NCBI RefSeq assembly: GCF_000982825.1
Contig: NZ_CP011047.1
Span: 2,790,001 to 2,854,000, forward strand
DNA from: Cronobacter sakazakii
Lineage (GTDB): Bacteria > Pseudomonadota > Gammaproteobacteria > Enterobacterales > Enterobacteriaceae
Length of the DNA stretch: 64,000 nt
Reading direction: 5' to 3'
Shown here: positions 40,068 through 48,259 of the stretch, piece by piece
Layout: the number at the start of each line of letters is the position of its first letter
How positions within the stretch are numbered: position 1 is the stretch's first letter
Notes under the pieces: generated by a model
Told to the model about the DNA's origin: nothing
Seen by the model: the letters and a program-made list of their open reading frames with translations, nothing else
The model's database searches: none
Translations under genes and position numbers: made by a program

Positions 40068-40646
40068 TCAGGGTTTCTCGCCGATTTGTAGCGCCAGCTC
40101 ACGAATAATGCCTGCGGTCATGCCCCAGACAAAATAGTGCTGATACCAGGAGAGCCAGACGCGGTGATGATTGCCGCGCCGGTGGATGTCGAGCGGGTGA
40201 TAGCGTCCGAGCCGCAGCGCTTCGGCAAGCGGCATCTCAAAGACCGCCGCCACTTCATCTTCACTGGCGTGATACGGCAAATCTGGCGGGATAATGCCCA
40301 CCACGGGCGTTACCTGAAAACCGGTTACGCTGTCGACCGGCGGGAGCACGCCGATAACCTCGACTGCCTCGGGCGGGATAGCCACTTCTTCCTGCGCTTC
40401 ACGCAGCGCCGCCGCGATTAGCGAGGCGTCCGTGTCATCCACCGCACCGCCGGGGAAGGCCACCTGGCCCGCGTGTTTGCGAAGCGTGGCGGCGCGCTTC
40501 GTCAACAGCAGGCCCGGCTCCGGGCGGCGCACCACCGGCACCAGTACGGCGGCCTGGCGCTGATTCAGACTGGAACGGCTCATCTGTGGGCGCAGAAGCT
40601 GGAAACGCGATAAAAACCGGTCGAGCGTCAGCGGGCTATTCTCCAT
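40068..40646 (-). CDS. nudL: Nudix hydrolase NudL (YeaB)
   Basis: Nudix-family pyrophosphatase, often listed as a CoA pyrophosphatase-like enzyme; physiological substrate not settled. From the ATG at 40646 it has 192 residues, equal to E. coli, with GAGG five nt upstream. The extended Nudix box G(x5)E(x7)REUxEE is seen as GGAVDDTDASLIAAALREAQEE, residues about 66-87. It begins 2 bp after the pabB stop, so it is translated from the pabB mRNA. Confidence 0.94.
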   Translation of the reverse strand: MENSPLTLDRFLSRFQLLRPQMSRSSLNQRQAAVLVPVVRRPEPGLLLTKRAATLRKHAGQVAFPGGAVDDTDASLIAAALREAQEEVAIPPEAVEVIGVLPPVDSVTGFQVTPVVGIIPPDLPYHASEDEVAAVFEMPLAEALRLGRYHPLDIHRRGNHHRVWLSWYQHYFVWGMTAGIIRELALQIGEKP

Positions 40647-40648
40647 CG

Positions 40649-42013
40649 TCACCTCTCTAATGCGTGCAGGATACGGTTAACTTTATCAAAAGTTTCCTGA
40701 TATTCCGCCGCTTCTTCGCTGTCAGCCACGATGCCGCCGCCCGCTGAGCAGTAAAGCGCGCCGTTTTCCGCCGTCAGCGTGCGGATGGTAATGCTGGTGT
40801 CCATCGCGCCGCAGAAGCTGAGATAACCGATGCTCCCGCACCAGGCGTTGCGCCGCTGCGGCTCCAGCTCTTCGATAATTTCCATCGCCCGCACTTTGGG
40901 CGCACCGGTGATAGAGCCGCCAGGGAAACTCGCGCGCAGCAGATCGGTGGCGTGAAGCGATAGCGGCAGCGTCGCGGTAATGGTGCTGACCAGATGATGC
41001 ACCGCCGGAAACGGCTCAACGACAAACAGCTCCGGCACTTTCACGCTGCCGGGCGTCGCCACGCGGCCAATGTCGTTACGCAGCAGATCGACAATCATCA
41101 GGTTTTCGGCGCGATCTTTAGGTGATTGCGCGAGCCGTAAAGCCTGGCGCGCATCTTCCTCAGGATCGGACAAACGCGGCAGCGTACCTTTAATGGGGCG
41201 CGTTTCAATAGCGCCGTTATGCAGACGGATAAACCGCTCCGGCGACAGGCTTAAAATCGCCTGTTCAGGCAGGCGCAGAAAAGCGCTGAACGGCGCGCGG
41301 TTCGCGGCATTCAGCGTTAAAAATGCCTGCCATTCGCTGCCTGCATAGTGCGCGCGAAACCGTTGCGCCAGATTGACCTGATAGCAGTCGCCGCTTCGCA
41401 GATACGCCTGCACCTGGCGGAATTTCTCGCCATATTCTTCGCGCGTCATGTTTGAACGCCACGGTGAGGTTAAGCGAAACGGTGCGGTCTCAACCGGCAG
41501 TTGTGCTTCAAGCCAGGCGAGACGCGCGCTGGCATCACCGTAGCAGAGCAGCGTCAGGCGCTCGCGATGGTGATCGGCTATCAGCGCCCAGTCATAGATG
41601 CCGACCGCCATATCCGGCGTGTTGAGATCGGCGCTGGCCTGTGAGGGCAGCCGCTCGAAGCGCCGCCCGAGATCGTAGCCAAACAGCCCGAGCGCGCCGC
41701 CCTGGAAGGGAAAATCCTCATCTGGTGCGGGTGAAAACGCAAAATGCGCCAGCGCAGCGTGCAGCAGACGCAGCGGATCGTCGTCGCTCTGCTGGCAACC
41801 CTCTGCGTCTTGCGTCATAGTGAGCGCCCCCCGCGTGGTCAGCGTGACGCGCGGGTCGGCAACCAGAATGTCGAAGCGGTTGTGGGCGTGCTCGGCAAAA
41901 CCCGAGTGCAGCAGCATCGCCCACGGCTGATGTTGTAGCGCAGAAAAGGTCTGTTGCAGCGCATCGGCGCGCCAGGGCAGGAAGATCAGTTCAGGAGTCA
42001 GGTTCGTATTCAT
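40649..42013 (-). CDS. pabB: Aminodeoxychorismate synthase component I
   Basis: Converts chorismate and PabA-derived ammonia to 4-amino-4-deoxychorismate for folate synthesis. With the ATG at 42013 (MNTNLTPELIFLPW) it has 454 residues (E. coli 453). The chorismate-binding core is intact: PIKGTLPR carries the lysine nucleophile, with DLLRNDIGRVATPG, SFPGGSITGAPKVRAMEIIEELEP and SAGGGIVADS. A longer N-terminal extension to 42061 has no homology. Upstream ribosome-binding sequence is weak (GTCCTG). Confidence 0.95.
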   Translation of the reverse strand: MNTNLTPELIFLPWRADALQQTFSALQHQPWAMLLHSGFAEHAHNRFDILVADPRVTLTTRGALTMTQDAEGCQQSDDDPLRLLHAALAHFAFSPAPDEDFPFQGGALGLFGYDLGRRFERLPSQASADLNTPDMAVGIYDWALIADHHRERLTLLCYGDASARLAWLEAQLPVETAPFRLTSPWRSNMTREEYGEKFRQVQAYLRSGDCYQVNLAQRFRAHYAGSEWQAFLTLNAANRAPFSAFLRLPEQAILSLSPERFIRLHNGAIETRPIKGTLPRLSDPEEDARQALRLAQSPKDRAENLMIVDLLRNDIGRVATPGSVKVPELFVVEPFPAVHHLVSTITATLPLSLHATDLLRASFPGGSITGAPKVRAMEIIEELEPQRRNAWCGSIGYLSFCGAMDTSITIRTLTAENGALYCSAGGGIVADSEEAAEYQETFDKVNRILHALER

Positions 42014-42103
42014 CAGGACGACAATTAACAACGGCGCAGGGCGTCTGGCGCCCGCACGCACGGCGTGGAATAATTGAACGCATCAATGTAACAGGAGTCA
42101 GCG

Positions 42104-42289
42104 ATGTTTGCAGGTTTACCTTCTCTCACCCATGAACAGCAACAGCAAGCGGTTGAACGTATTCAGGAGCTGATGTCGCAGGGCATGAGCAGCGGCGAAG
42201 CCATCGCACAGGTGGCGCAGGAGATCCGCGCCACCCATCAGGGCGATCGCATCGTCGCGCGTTTTGAAGACGACGACGAAGAGGAATAA
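42104..42289 (+). CDS. yoaH: UPF0181 protein YoaH
   Basis: A 61-residue acidic protein of unknown function, matching E. coli YoaH (MFAGLPSLTHEQQQQAVERI, MSSGEAIAQVAQEIRA, acidic DDDEEE tail). The ATG follows CAGGAGTCAGCG. It diverges from pabB. In E. coli yoaC comes next; here the eight-gene lipid cluster does. Confidence 0.92.
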   Translation: MFAGLPSLTHEQQQQAVERIQELMSQGMSSGEAIAQVAQEIRATHQGDRIVARFEDDDEEE

Positions 42290-42336
42290 ACGCACTTTTC
42301 CTGAAATAAAAAAGCGACAATTTTTTTGTCCCTGCT

Positions 42337-42371
42337 GACGTGTTATCGTGCGCAGCACGCATAATAACGTC
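42337..42371. promoter_or_regulatory. Imperfect palindrome upstream of the lipid cluster
   Basis: GACGTGTTATCGTGC is mirrored by GCACGCATAATAACGTC (arms nearly complementary, with a two-base slip). It is a candidate operator for the cluster promoter, 62-96 bp before the first start codon. No regulator gene is encoded nearby. Confidence 0.4.
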
Positions 42372-42389
42372 AGATATCATCATACTTTG

Positions 42390-42426
42390 CGTCCCTGTCC
42401 GGCAGGGACGTTAAGCTTAGGGACAG
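42390..42426 (+). promoter_or_regulatory. Leader with alternative hairpins over the ribosome-binding site
   Basis: CGTCCCTG (42390-42397) is perfectly complementary to CAGGGACG (42403-42410, 5-nt loop). It can instead pair with AGGGACAG (42419-42426), the only purine-rich stretch near the start at 42433. The two pairings exclude each other, and a further GTCCCTG copy stands at 42328-42334. Regulatory function is inferred. Confidence 0.45.
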
Positions 42427-42432
42427 AGCTTT

Positions 42433-43440
42433 ATGGCCTTTACACCTCACACCCCACCCGCTTCACGGCTGAAACTCATCGCGACCGGCAAGGCGCTGCC
42501 GGAACACCTTATTACGTCCGCCGAACTTGATAGCCGCCTCGGCAAGCGCGAGGGGTATGTGGAGCGCCGCTCAGGCATTCTGCACCGCTACCATGCCGCA
42601 AATGATGACAGCCAGGCTGCGCTCGCCGCCGCCGCGCTGCATGACGCCTGCCAGCGTCACGCGATTAACCCCGACTCCATCGACCTGCTGATCTCCGCCT
42701 CGGCCATTGCCGTTCAGGCGCTGCCCTGTTCAGCGGTACACGTGATGAAAGCCGCAGGCTTACCGGCAGGCATGGCGGGGTTTGACATCAACAGCAGTTG
42801 CGTGAGTTTTATCAGCGCCATGCAGGTGGCGTCGGCGCTGTTAACCAGCGGCGCTTATCGCCGTATCGCGATTGTGTCGGCGGATATCGCCTCGCGCGGG
42901 ATCGACTGGCAGCATGAAGAGTCGTCGCTTATTTTCGGCGACGGTGCCGCCTGCGCCATTTTGGAGGCGGGTGATGGTCGCTCTGGCATTCTGGCGATGA
43001 AAGCGGAAACTTACCCGCAGGGCAGTGAGCTGTGCGAGATCCGCGCCGGCGGCACGCGTAAAAACCCCCGCGCTGGGATGGAAGAGAGCGACTTTCTGTT
43101 CCATATGCAGGGCAAAGCGCTGTTCCGCCAGGCTTCGCTGCTGATTGACGGGTTCTGGCAGCGGCTGCTCGATGCCGCAGGGCTAACGCTTGATGACATC
43201 GCCACCGTGGTGCCGCACCAGGCGAGCCATTTGTCGCTCGAGCATATGCGCAAACGCCTGAAAGTGAAGCCGCAGGTGCTGGTGGATATCTACCGCCAGC
43301 ACGGTAATCAGGTGGCGGCGTCGATTCCCACCGCGCTCCACGAAGCGTTTACCACCGGGCGCGTGAAGCCGGGCGAGCCGATAATGCTGGTCGGCACGGC
43401 CGCGGGATTAACGCTCGCCGGTATGGTGCTGCTGCCATGA
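42433..43440 (+). CDS. Ketosynthase III (FabH/OleA-like), first gene of the lipid cluster
   Basis: Thiolase-fold condensing enzyme of 335 residues. The catalytic triad of the FabH/OleA type is visible: C123 in DINSSCVSFISAM, H262 in VVPHQASH and N292 in QHGNQVAASIP. It is separate from housekeeping fabH, which is not in this region, and the GNQVAAS loop differs from the GNTSAAS of enteric FabH. In OleA-type relatives such enzymes condense two acyl-CoAs head to head; in FabH types an acyl-CoA with malonyl-ACP. I cannot tell which applies. It heads eight co-directional genes; the next start overlaps its stop by 4 bp (ATGA). Start at 42433 follows GGGACAGAGCTTT. Confidence 0.85.
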   Translation: MAFTPHTPPASRLKLIATGKALPEHLITSAELDSRLGKREGYVERRSGILHRYHAANDDSQAALAAAALHDACQRHAINPDSIDLLISASAIAVQALPCSAVHVMKAAGLPAGMAGFDINSSCVSFISAMQVASALLTSGAYRRIAIVSADIASRGIDWQHEESSLIFGDGAACAILEAGDGRSGILAMKAETYPQGSELCEIRAGGTRKNPRAGMEESDFLFHMQGKALFRQASLLIDGFWQRLLDAAGLTLDDIATVVPHQASHLSLEHMRKRLKVKPQVLVDIYRQHGNQVAASIPTALHEAFTTGRVKPGEPIMLVGTAAGLTLAGMVLLP

Positions 43441-44441
43441 AATATCTGGTAACGGGCGCCACCAGCGGGCTTGGGCGCAACGCGGTTGAGGCGCTGCTCG
43501 CGCAGGGCTGTGACGTGCGCGCGACCGGGCGTGACGAAAAAGCGGGCGCTGAGCTTACCGCGCTCGGCGCGCAATTCGTGCCGCTGGAGCTTGCGCAGGC
43601 CGACGACGCCCGCTGCGATGCATTGATGCAGGGCTGTGATGTGGTCTGGCACTGCGCGGCCAAATCGTCGCCGTGGGGCAGCGCGCAGGCGTTTCACGCG
43701 GTGAATGTCGCCGCCACCGAACGGCTGGCCTGTGCTGCGGCGCGGGCAAGCGTCACGCGTTTCATTCATATCTCCACACCTGCTATCTATTTCGATTTCC
43801 GCCATCATCACAATGTGGATGAAGCGTACCGGGCCGCCCGTTTCGCCTGCCATTACGCCAGCAGTAAATATGCGGCGGAGCAGGTCATTCAGGCGGCGGC
43901 AAGGCAATTTACGCACGTCACGTTTATTATTCTGCGCCCGCGCGGGCTGTTCGGCGCGCACGATCGCGTGATAATCCCGCGCCTGCTGCGCCAGCTTGAG
44001 GCCGACCGCGGCGTGCTGCGTCTGCCGCGCGGCGGCGAGGCGCTGCTCGATTTAACCTGGGTTGGCAATGTGGTGCATGCGATGCGTCTTGCCACCGACA
44101 CGCCGGGGCTCATCTCCGGTGAAGCATTCAATATTACCAATCATGAACCGCAGCGGCTGGTGGAGATGCTGGGCAGCCTGCTCGGCGATGAGCTGCAGAT
44201 CCGGTATCGGGTGGCGTCGGTGCCCTGGCCGCTGCTCTCGCTCGTGGCGCAGGGTATGGAAATCCACGGGCATCTCACCGGCACGGAACCGCGCCTGACG
44301 CGCTACAGCGCGGGCACCGTCAGTTTCGATATGACGTTAAGCCAGGAGAAGGCAATAACCCGGCTCGGCTATCGCCCGCCGGTGTCGCTGGCAGAAGGCG
44401 TGCGGCTTACCGGCGCCTGGCTGCGCGAAAGGAGAGGCTGA
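43437..44441 (+). CDS. Extended SDR (NAD-dependent epimerase/dehydratase family), OleD/3-beta-HSD-like
   Basis: Rossmann-fold oxidoreductase of 334 residues. The N-terminal nucleotide motif is VTGATSGLGRNAVEAL (TGxxGxxG). The catalytic pair is Y140/K144 in HYASSKYAAE, preceded by HISTPAIYF. The fold and size fit extended SDRs such as OleD, which reduces the beta-keto acid made by OleA, and 3-beta-hydroxysteroid dehydrogenases. Coupled to the ketosynthase by a 4-bp overlap, so reduction of its keto product is the natural guess. The next gene starts directly after the stop. Confidence 0.85.
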   Translation: MKYLVTGATSGLGRNAVEALLAQGCDVRATGRDEKAGAELTALGAQFVPLELAQADDARCDALMQGCDVVWHCAAKSSPWGSAQAFHAVNVAATERLACAAARASVTRFIHISTPAIYFDFRHHHNVDEAYRAARFACHYASSKYAAEQVIQAAARQFTHVTFIILRPRGLFGAHDRVIIPRLLRQLEADRGVLRLPRGGEALLDLTWVGNVVHAMRLATDTPGLISGEAFNITNHEPQRLVEMLGSLLGDELQIRYRVASVPWPLLSLVAQGMEIHGHLTGTEPRLTRYSAGTVSFDMTLSQEKAITRLGYRPPVSLAEGVRLTGAWLRERRG

Positions 44442-45248
44442 ATGGCCACGATTACGACGTTTGAAACCGGCTACTGCACGCATTTAGGCTGCATCGCGCT
44501 AAAGGGCGCGGCATGGAAAACCTGTAAATTTCCGGCCCGCGCGAGCCTTATCGACGCGGGCGGCAAACGCTGGCTGTGGGATACCGGCTACGCCTCGTGG
44601 TTTGACGATTACACCCGCCGCGGGATCTATCAACTTTATCGACGCGTCACGCCGGTTTACTTTTCCCCGGAACAGTCGCTGGTGCGCCAGCTTGCGGAGA
44701 AAGGCTATTGCCCTGATGACATCGACGCGCTGATCCTCTCGCACTTTCACGCCGACCATATCGCCGGGCTGCGTGACTTCGCGGATAACCGCTTTATCTG
44801 CTCCGGCGAAGGCTGGGCGCAGACCCGCACGCTGCGTGGGTTTTCCGCGCTGCGTCAGGCGTTCGTGCCAGGGCTTATCCCGGAAAAGTTTGAAAGCGCG
44901 GTCAGCTTTATCGAGAGCTTTGAGCGCGTGGCGCTGCCCGCCGCACTCGCGCCGTTTGATACCGGCTTCCTGCTGCCAGGCAGCAACGGCGAGGTGTTGC
45001 TGGTGCCGTTGCCGGGCCACGCCGCCGGGCATATCGGCGCGTTTGTGCTGACGGACAACGGCTGGGTGCTGCTCGCCGCCGACGCCGCCTGGTCGCCGGT
45101 CAGCTACCGCGAACAGCGCGGCCCGTCGCGGCTCGCGAATCTGGTGATTGCCGATCCGGCTGCCGCCACGCGCACGCTCGATTTACTGCATCGGCTCTGG
45201 CGCGATGGCGGCGCGGAGATCCGTCTCGCGCACGAGGGCGATTTGTGA
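44442..45248 (+). CDS. MBL-fold metallo-hydrolase of the lipid cluster
   Basis: A 268-residue metallo-beta-lactamase-fold hydrolase. Zinc-binding HFHADH is at residues 101-106, a further histidine in LPGHAAGHIG (about 193), an aspartate in LLAADAAWSP (about 213) and a final histidine in RLAHEGDL (264). This is the ligand pattern of dinuclear lactonases and thioesterase-like members. No signal peptide, so it acts in the cytosol, perhaps on an acyl thioester or lactone intermediate. It begins 0 bp after the SDR stop and overlaps the next gene by 4 bp. Confidence 0.85.
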   Translation: MATITTFETGYCTHLGCIALKGAAWKTCKFPARASLIDAGGKRWLWDTGYASWFDDYTRRGIYQLYRRVTPVYFSPEQSLVRQLAEKGYCPDDIDALILSHFHADHIAGLRDFADNRFICSGEGWAQTRTLRGFSALRQAFVPGLIPEKFESAVSFIESFERVALPAALAPFDTGFLLPGSNGEVLLVPLPGHAAGHIGAFVLTDNGWVLLAADAAWSPVSYREQRGPSRLANLVIADPAAATRTLDLLHRLWRDGGAEIRLAHEGDL

Positions 45249-46531
45249 ATAAGCTCGCCATGCTCTGGCACTATTTCCGTGTGAAGCGTCTGCGTTTTCA
45301 AAATCGCGCGGCGCTTGAGCGCTACCAGCAAAAACAGCTTGGGCGGTTTGCCGCGCGCGTGCTGGCGAAAAGCCCGTGGTTCAGGCGCTACCGTACGCTG
45401 CCGTTTGGCGAATGGCCGCTAATGGACAAAGCGCTGATGATGGCGCATTTCGATGAGATGAACACCGGCGGCCTGAAAGCGGCAGACGTGATGGCGTGCG
45501 CGCTCAAAAGTGAAAACGACCGCAATTTTACGCCGACGGTTGGGCGCTACAGCGTGGGGCTGTCGAGCGGCACATCCGGGCGGCGCGGGATTTTCGCGGT
45601 CAGCCCGCAGGAACAGGCGCTGTGGGCAGGCGCCATGCTCGCAAAAATGCTGCCAGACGGCCTCTTTGCAGGCGAGCGGGTGGCGCTCTTTTTGCGCGCC
45701 GACAATAACCTCTACCAGAGCGTGAACAGCCGCTGGCTGAGCCTCGGTTTTTACGATCTCTTTGAGCCCTTCGACGCCCTGCTTACACGGCTTGAAGCCG
45801 AATCGCCGTCGATTATCGTCGCACCTGCGCAGGTACTGCGCGCGCTCGCGCTGGCAGTCCAGGCAGGCGCTCTGAAGATTGCGCCAAAGAAAGTCATTTC
45901 CGTGGCAGAAGTGCTCGACGCGCAGGACAGCGCGCTGCTGAAAAGTATTTTTCCTGACGTCGGCGAAGTGTATCAGGCGACCGAAGGCTTTCTCGCCGCC
46001 ACCTGTTCGCATGGCGTGCTGCACCTGAACGAAGCGTTTATCCATGTTGAAAAGGAGTGGCTGGATGCGCGTCGTTTTGTTCCGGTCATCACCGATTTTA
46101 CGCGTACCACGCAGCCCATCGTGCGTTACCGGCTGGACGATGTGCTGGCGGTGCGCGATACGCCGTGCGCCTGCGGCGATCCGTCGCTGGCGCTGGCGCA
46201 TATTGAAGGGCGACAGGACGATCAACTCCTGTTGCCGGACGGGCAGGGCGGCGAGCGGGTCATCTTTGGCGATCTCTGCAACCGCGCGCTGGCGCGCGTT
46301 CTGCCCTTCACGGCGGATTACCGGCTAATTCAGCACGGCGCGGAGCGCCTGACGCTTATCGTCGAGGCCGACGACGCACAGCGCGCGCAGGCGCAGGCCG
46401 CGCTAATGGCGCTTTTTGAACAACAGGGCGTGGCGTGCGATGTTCTTCGCTGGACGCTTTTAGCGCAGATTCCGCAAGCGGCCGCCGGGGCCAAGCGGCG
46501 GCGTATCGTGCGTGTAAGGGAGCGCGCATGA
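45245..46531 (+). CDS. Adenylate-forming enzyme, F390-synthetase/PaaK-related
   Basis: A 428-residue member of the ANL superfamily resembling coenzyme F390 synthetase and phenylacetate-CoA ligase rather than FadD. Visible motifs: the phosphate-binding SSGTSGRRG (107-115), YQATEG (243-248, adenine pocket) and RYRLDDV (294-300, the ribose-binding aspartate), plus a CxC at 308-310. It likely activates a carboxylate as acyl-AMP for transfer to CoA, an amine or an intramolecular hydroxyl, as OleC does to make beta-lactones. It starts with GTG in a GTGA overlap and its own stop forms ATGA with the next gene. Confidence 0.8.
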   Translation: MNKLAMLWHYFRVKRLRFQNRAALERYQQKQLGRFAARVLAKSPWFRRYRTLPFGEWPLMDKALMMAHFDEMNTGGLKAADVMACALKSENDRNFTPTVGRYSVGLSSGTSGRRGIFAVSPQEQALWAGAMLAKMLPDGLFAGERVALFLRADNNLYQSVNSRWLSLGFYDLFEPFDALLTRLEAESPSIIVAPAQVLRALALAVQAGALKIAPKKVISVAEVLDAQDSALLKSIFPDVGEVYQATEGFLAATCSHGVLHLNEAFIHVEKEWLDARRFVPVITDFTRTTQPIVRYRLDDVLAVRDTPCACGDPSLALAHIEGRQDDQLLLPDGQGGERVIFGDLCNRALARVLPFTADYRLIQHGAERLTLIVEADDAQRAQAQAALMALFEQQGVACDVLRWTLLAQIPQAAAGAKRRRIVRVRERA

Positions 46532-47145
46532 ACGAAACGGCTTATCGCCTGAAATCTCTGCTGCTGGGGTGGGGAAGCGTTGGCATAGTCTATTCCACGA
46601 CCGATCTGCTTCAGCGCGCCGGGCACAAACTACCGCCGTTGTGGTTCGACACGCTGCTGGATTTCACGCCCTCGGCCATCTGGCTTTATATGTCGTTTTT
46701 CCTGCTTGTTCCCGCGGGCTACTGGTTAACCCCGAGGGCAGAAGTGAAATGGCTGATGCGCGCCACGCAACTGGCGGCGCTGTTTGCCGGGGCTGTCTAT
46801 CTGGCGTGGCCGACGACGATGGCCTATCCCGTCGTCAGCGGCGAGGGCATCAGCGCTGACGCGCTGCGTATTCTGCTGGCGGTGGATTCGCCGCAGAACT
46901 GTTTCCCGTCACTGCATATGGCGCTGACCCTGCTGATGGTCTGGGGCATCAGCAAACGCGGGCAGTGGGGCTATACCCTTGCCGCGGTGCTCTGGGGCGC
47001 GGCGATTAGCGTGTCGATTTTGCAGCTGCGACGCCATCTGTTTGTCGATTTGGTCGGCGGCGTCGCGCTTACGCTGCTGGCAGGCATGCTGGCGCGAAAA
47101 ATGTTGTCTTACTGGATGATACAAAAGGAATTGAATCATGAATGA
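46528..47145 (+). CDS. PAP2-like membrane phosphatase
   Basis: A 205-residue integral membrane protein with about six predicted spans. PAP2 motif C2 is clear in NCFPSLHM (PSLH 127-130) and C3 in RRHLFVDLVGG (H170, D174). The C1 motif KxxxxxxRP is not visible, as in the PAP2_3/inositol phosphorylceramide synthase-like branch. It could remove phosphate from a lipid or transfer a lipid head group. The ATG at 46528 overlaps the previous stop by 4 bp; an earlier in-frame start lies inside the previous gene and its residues look random. Overlaps the next gene by 8 bp. Confidence 0.82.
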   Translation: MNETAYRLKSLLLGWGSVGIVYSTTDLLQRAGHKLPPLWFDTLLDFTPSAIWLYMSFFLLVPAGYWLTPRAEVKWLMRATQLAALFAGAVYLAWPTTMAYPVVSGEGISADALRILLAVDSPQNCFPSLHMALTLLMVWGISKRGQWGYTLAAVLWGAAISVSILQLRRHLFVDLVGGVALTLLAGMLARKMLSYWMIQKELNHE

Positions 47146-48259
47146 ATTAACGTTACCCATCGTAGTGATGCTGGGGCTGGTCTTTGGTGAGGCGTTTTTG
47201 TTGAAATGGCGCGCACGTGCGCCGGTGAACTGGCGTGACATAGTGTTTAATGTCAACTCCGGGCAGATGGTGCTGTGGCTGTTCCGGGGGCTGGAAGTGC
47301 TGTGCTACAGCGTCATCTCCCGCAACGTAAACCTTGAGCTTTTTCAGGGAGCACCTGCGGTTGTGGTGTGGGGCTTTGCCTTTATCGCCTGGGATTTTGG
47401 GTTTTACTGGCTGCACCGGTTGCATCATGAATGGCCCTTACTCTGGGCCGTTCACAGCGTACACCATCACGGTGAACACTATAATCTCTCGCTCGGCGTG
47501 CGCAATTCCTGGTACTCATCGCTGACCTCAATCCCCTTTTTTATGCTGCTGGCCGTGGCGGGTGTGCCGCTGTCAGTGTTTCTTGCGGTCTCTGTGATTC
47601 ACTACAGTATCCAGTTTTTTAACCACAACGCGTTCACCGGGCGACTCGGCTTTCTGGAGCGGTTGCTGGTCACGCCGTCGCATCATCGGGTTCACCACCT
47701 GTGCGAGCGCCGTTTTGCTGACACCAACTACGGCGGTACGTTGATCCTCTGGGATAAACTCTTCGGATCGTTTTGTCATACGCCACCGGCGCGGGATGAA
47801 CATCAATATGGTGTAAAAGGCTATCGCGCCTCTGCCAATCCGCTGCGGGAAAGTAACGCGCCTTTTGCCCGCCTGCTTGGCTTTCGCCCTGCGCCGCACA
47901 CGAAAGGCAGCGTCTGTCCTGCGCCATACATTATCGTTAGCGGTACGCTGCTGCTGTTTATTCCGGTTATCGGTTATATCCAGCGTTATGGCTATGGTTA
48001 TGACGATATCGGCCGGGAACAAATGACGCTGTTTTTGCTGCTGGTGGCCGCGTCAGTGATGATGGGACTGATGAATGACGGGCATCGTGCAAGCCGCATC
48101 GGCTGGGCCGTCGTGACCGGCTTGATGCCGCTGTGTTGTCTGCATCTTTTTGGCTGGCAGGGGTTTATCTGGCAGCTAAGCCTGCCTGCACTGGCGCTGC
48201 ACGGTCTGATAGTCCTGGCCATGCCTGCGATGCAAAAGAGGGCGCTACGCCATGACTAA
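47138..48259 (+). CDS. Sterol desaturase / fatty acid hydroxylase family membrane enzyme
   Basis: A 373-residue di-iron membrane oxygenase. The histidine boxes of the superfamily are HRLHH (93-97), HSVHHH (106-111) and HHRVHH (182-187), followed by DTNYGGTLILWDKLFG. The N-terminal half has four hydrophobic segments and the extra C-terminal 120 residues have three more. Such enzymes hydroxylate or desaturate lipid chains, or act as alkylglycerol mono-oxygenases. The ribosome-binding site AAAGGAA lies in the preceding gene. Its last 8 bp overlap the first desaturase. Confidence 0.85.
   Translation: MNELTLPIVVMLGLVFGEAFLLKWRARAPVNWRDIVFNVNSGQMVLWLFRGLEVLCYSVISRNVNLELFQGAPAVVVWGFAFIAWDFGFYWLHRLHHEWPLLWAVHSVHHHGEHYNLSLGVRNSWYSSLTSIPFFMLLAVAGVPLSVFLAVSVIHYSIQFFNHNAFTGRLGFLERLLVTPSHHRVHHLCERRFADTNYGGTLILWDKLFGSFCHTPPARDEHQYGVKGYRASANPLRESNAPFARLLGFRPAPHTKGSVCPAPYIIVSGTLLLFIPVIGYIQRYGYGYDDIGREQMTLFLLLVAASVMMGLMNDGHRASRIGWAVVTGLMPLCCLHLFGWQGFIWQLSLPALALHGLIVLAMPAMQKRALRHD

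Noticed and set aside
42433..43440. Housekeeping fabH
   Set aside because: The gene is outside a fab gene context, its active-site loop differs from enteric FabH, and it is coupled to SDR/ligase/desaturase genes, so it was called a dedicated ketosynthase III-like enzyme.
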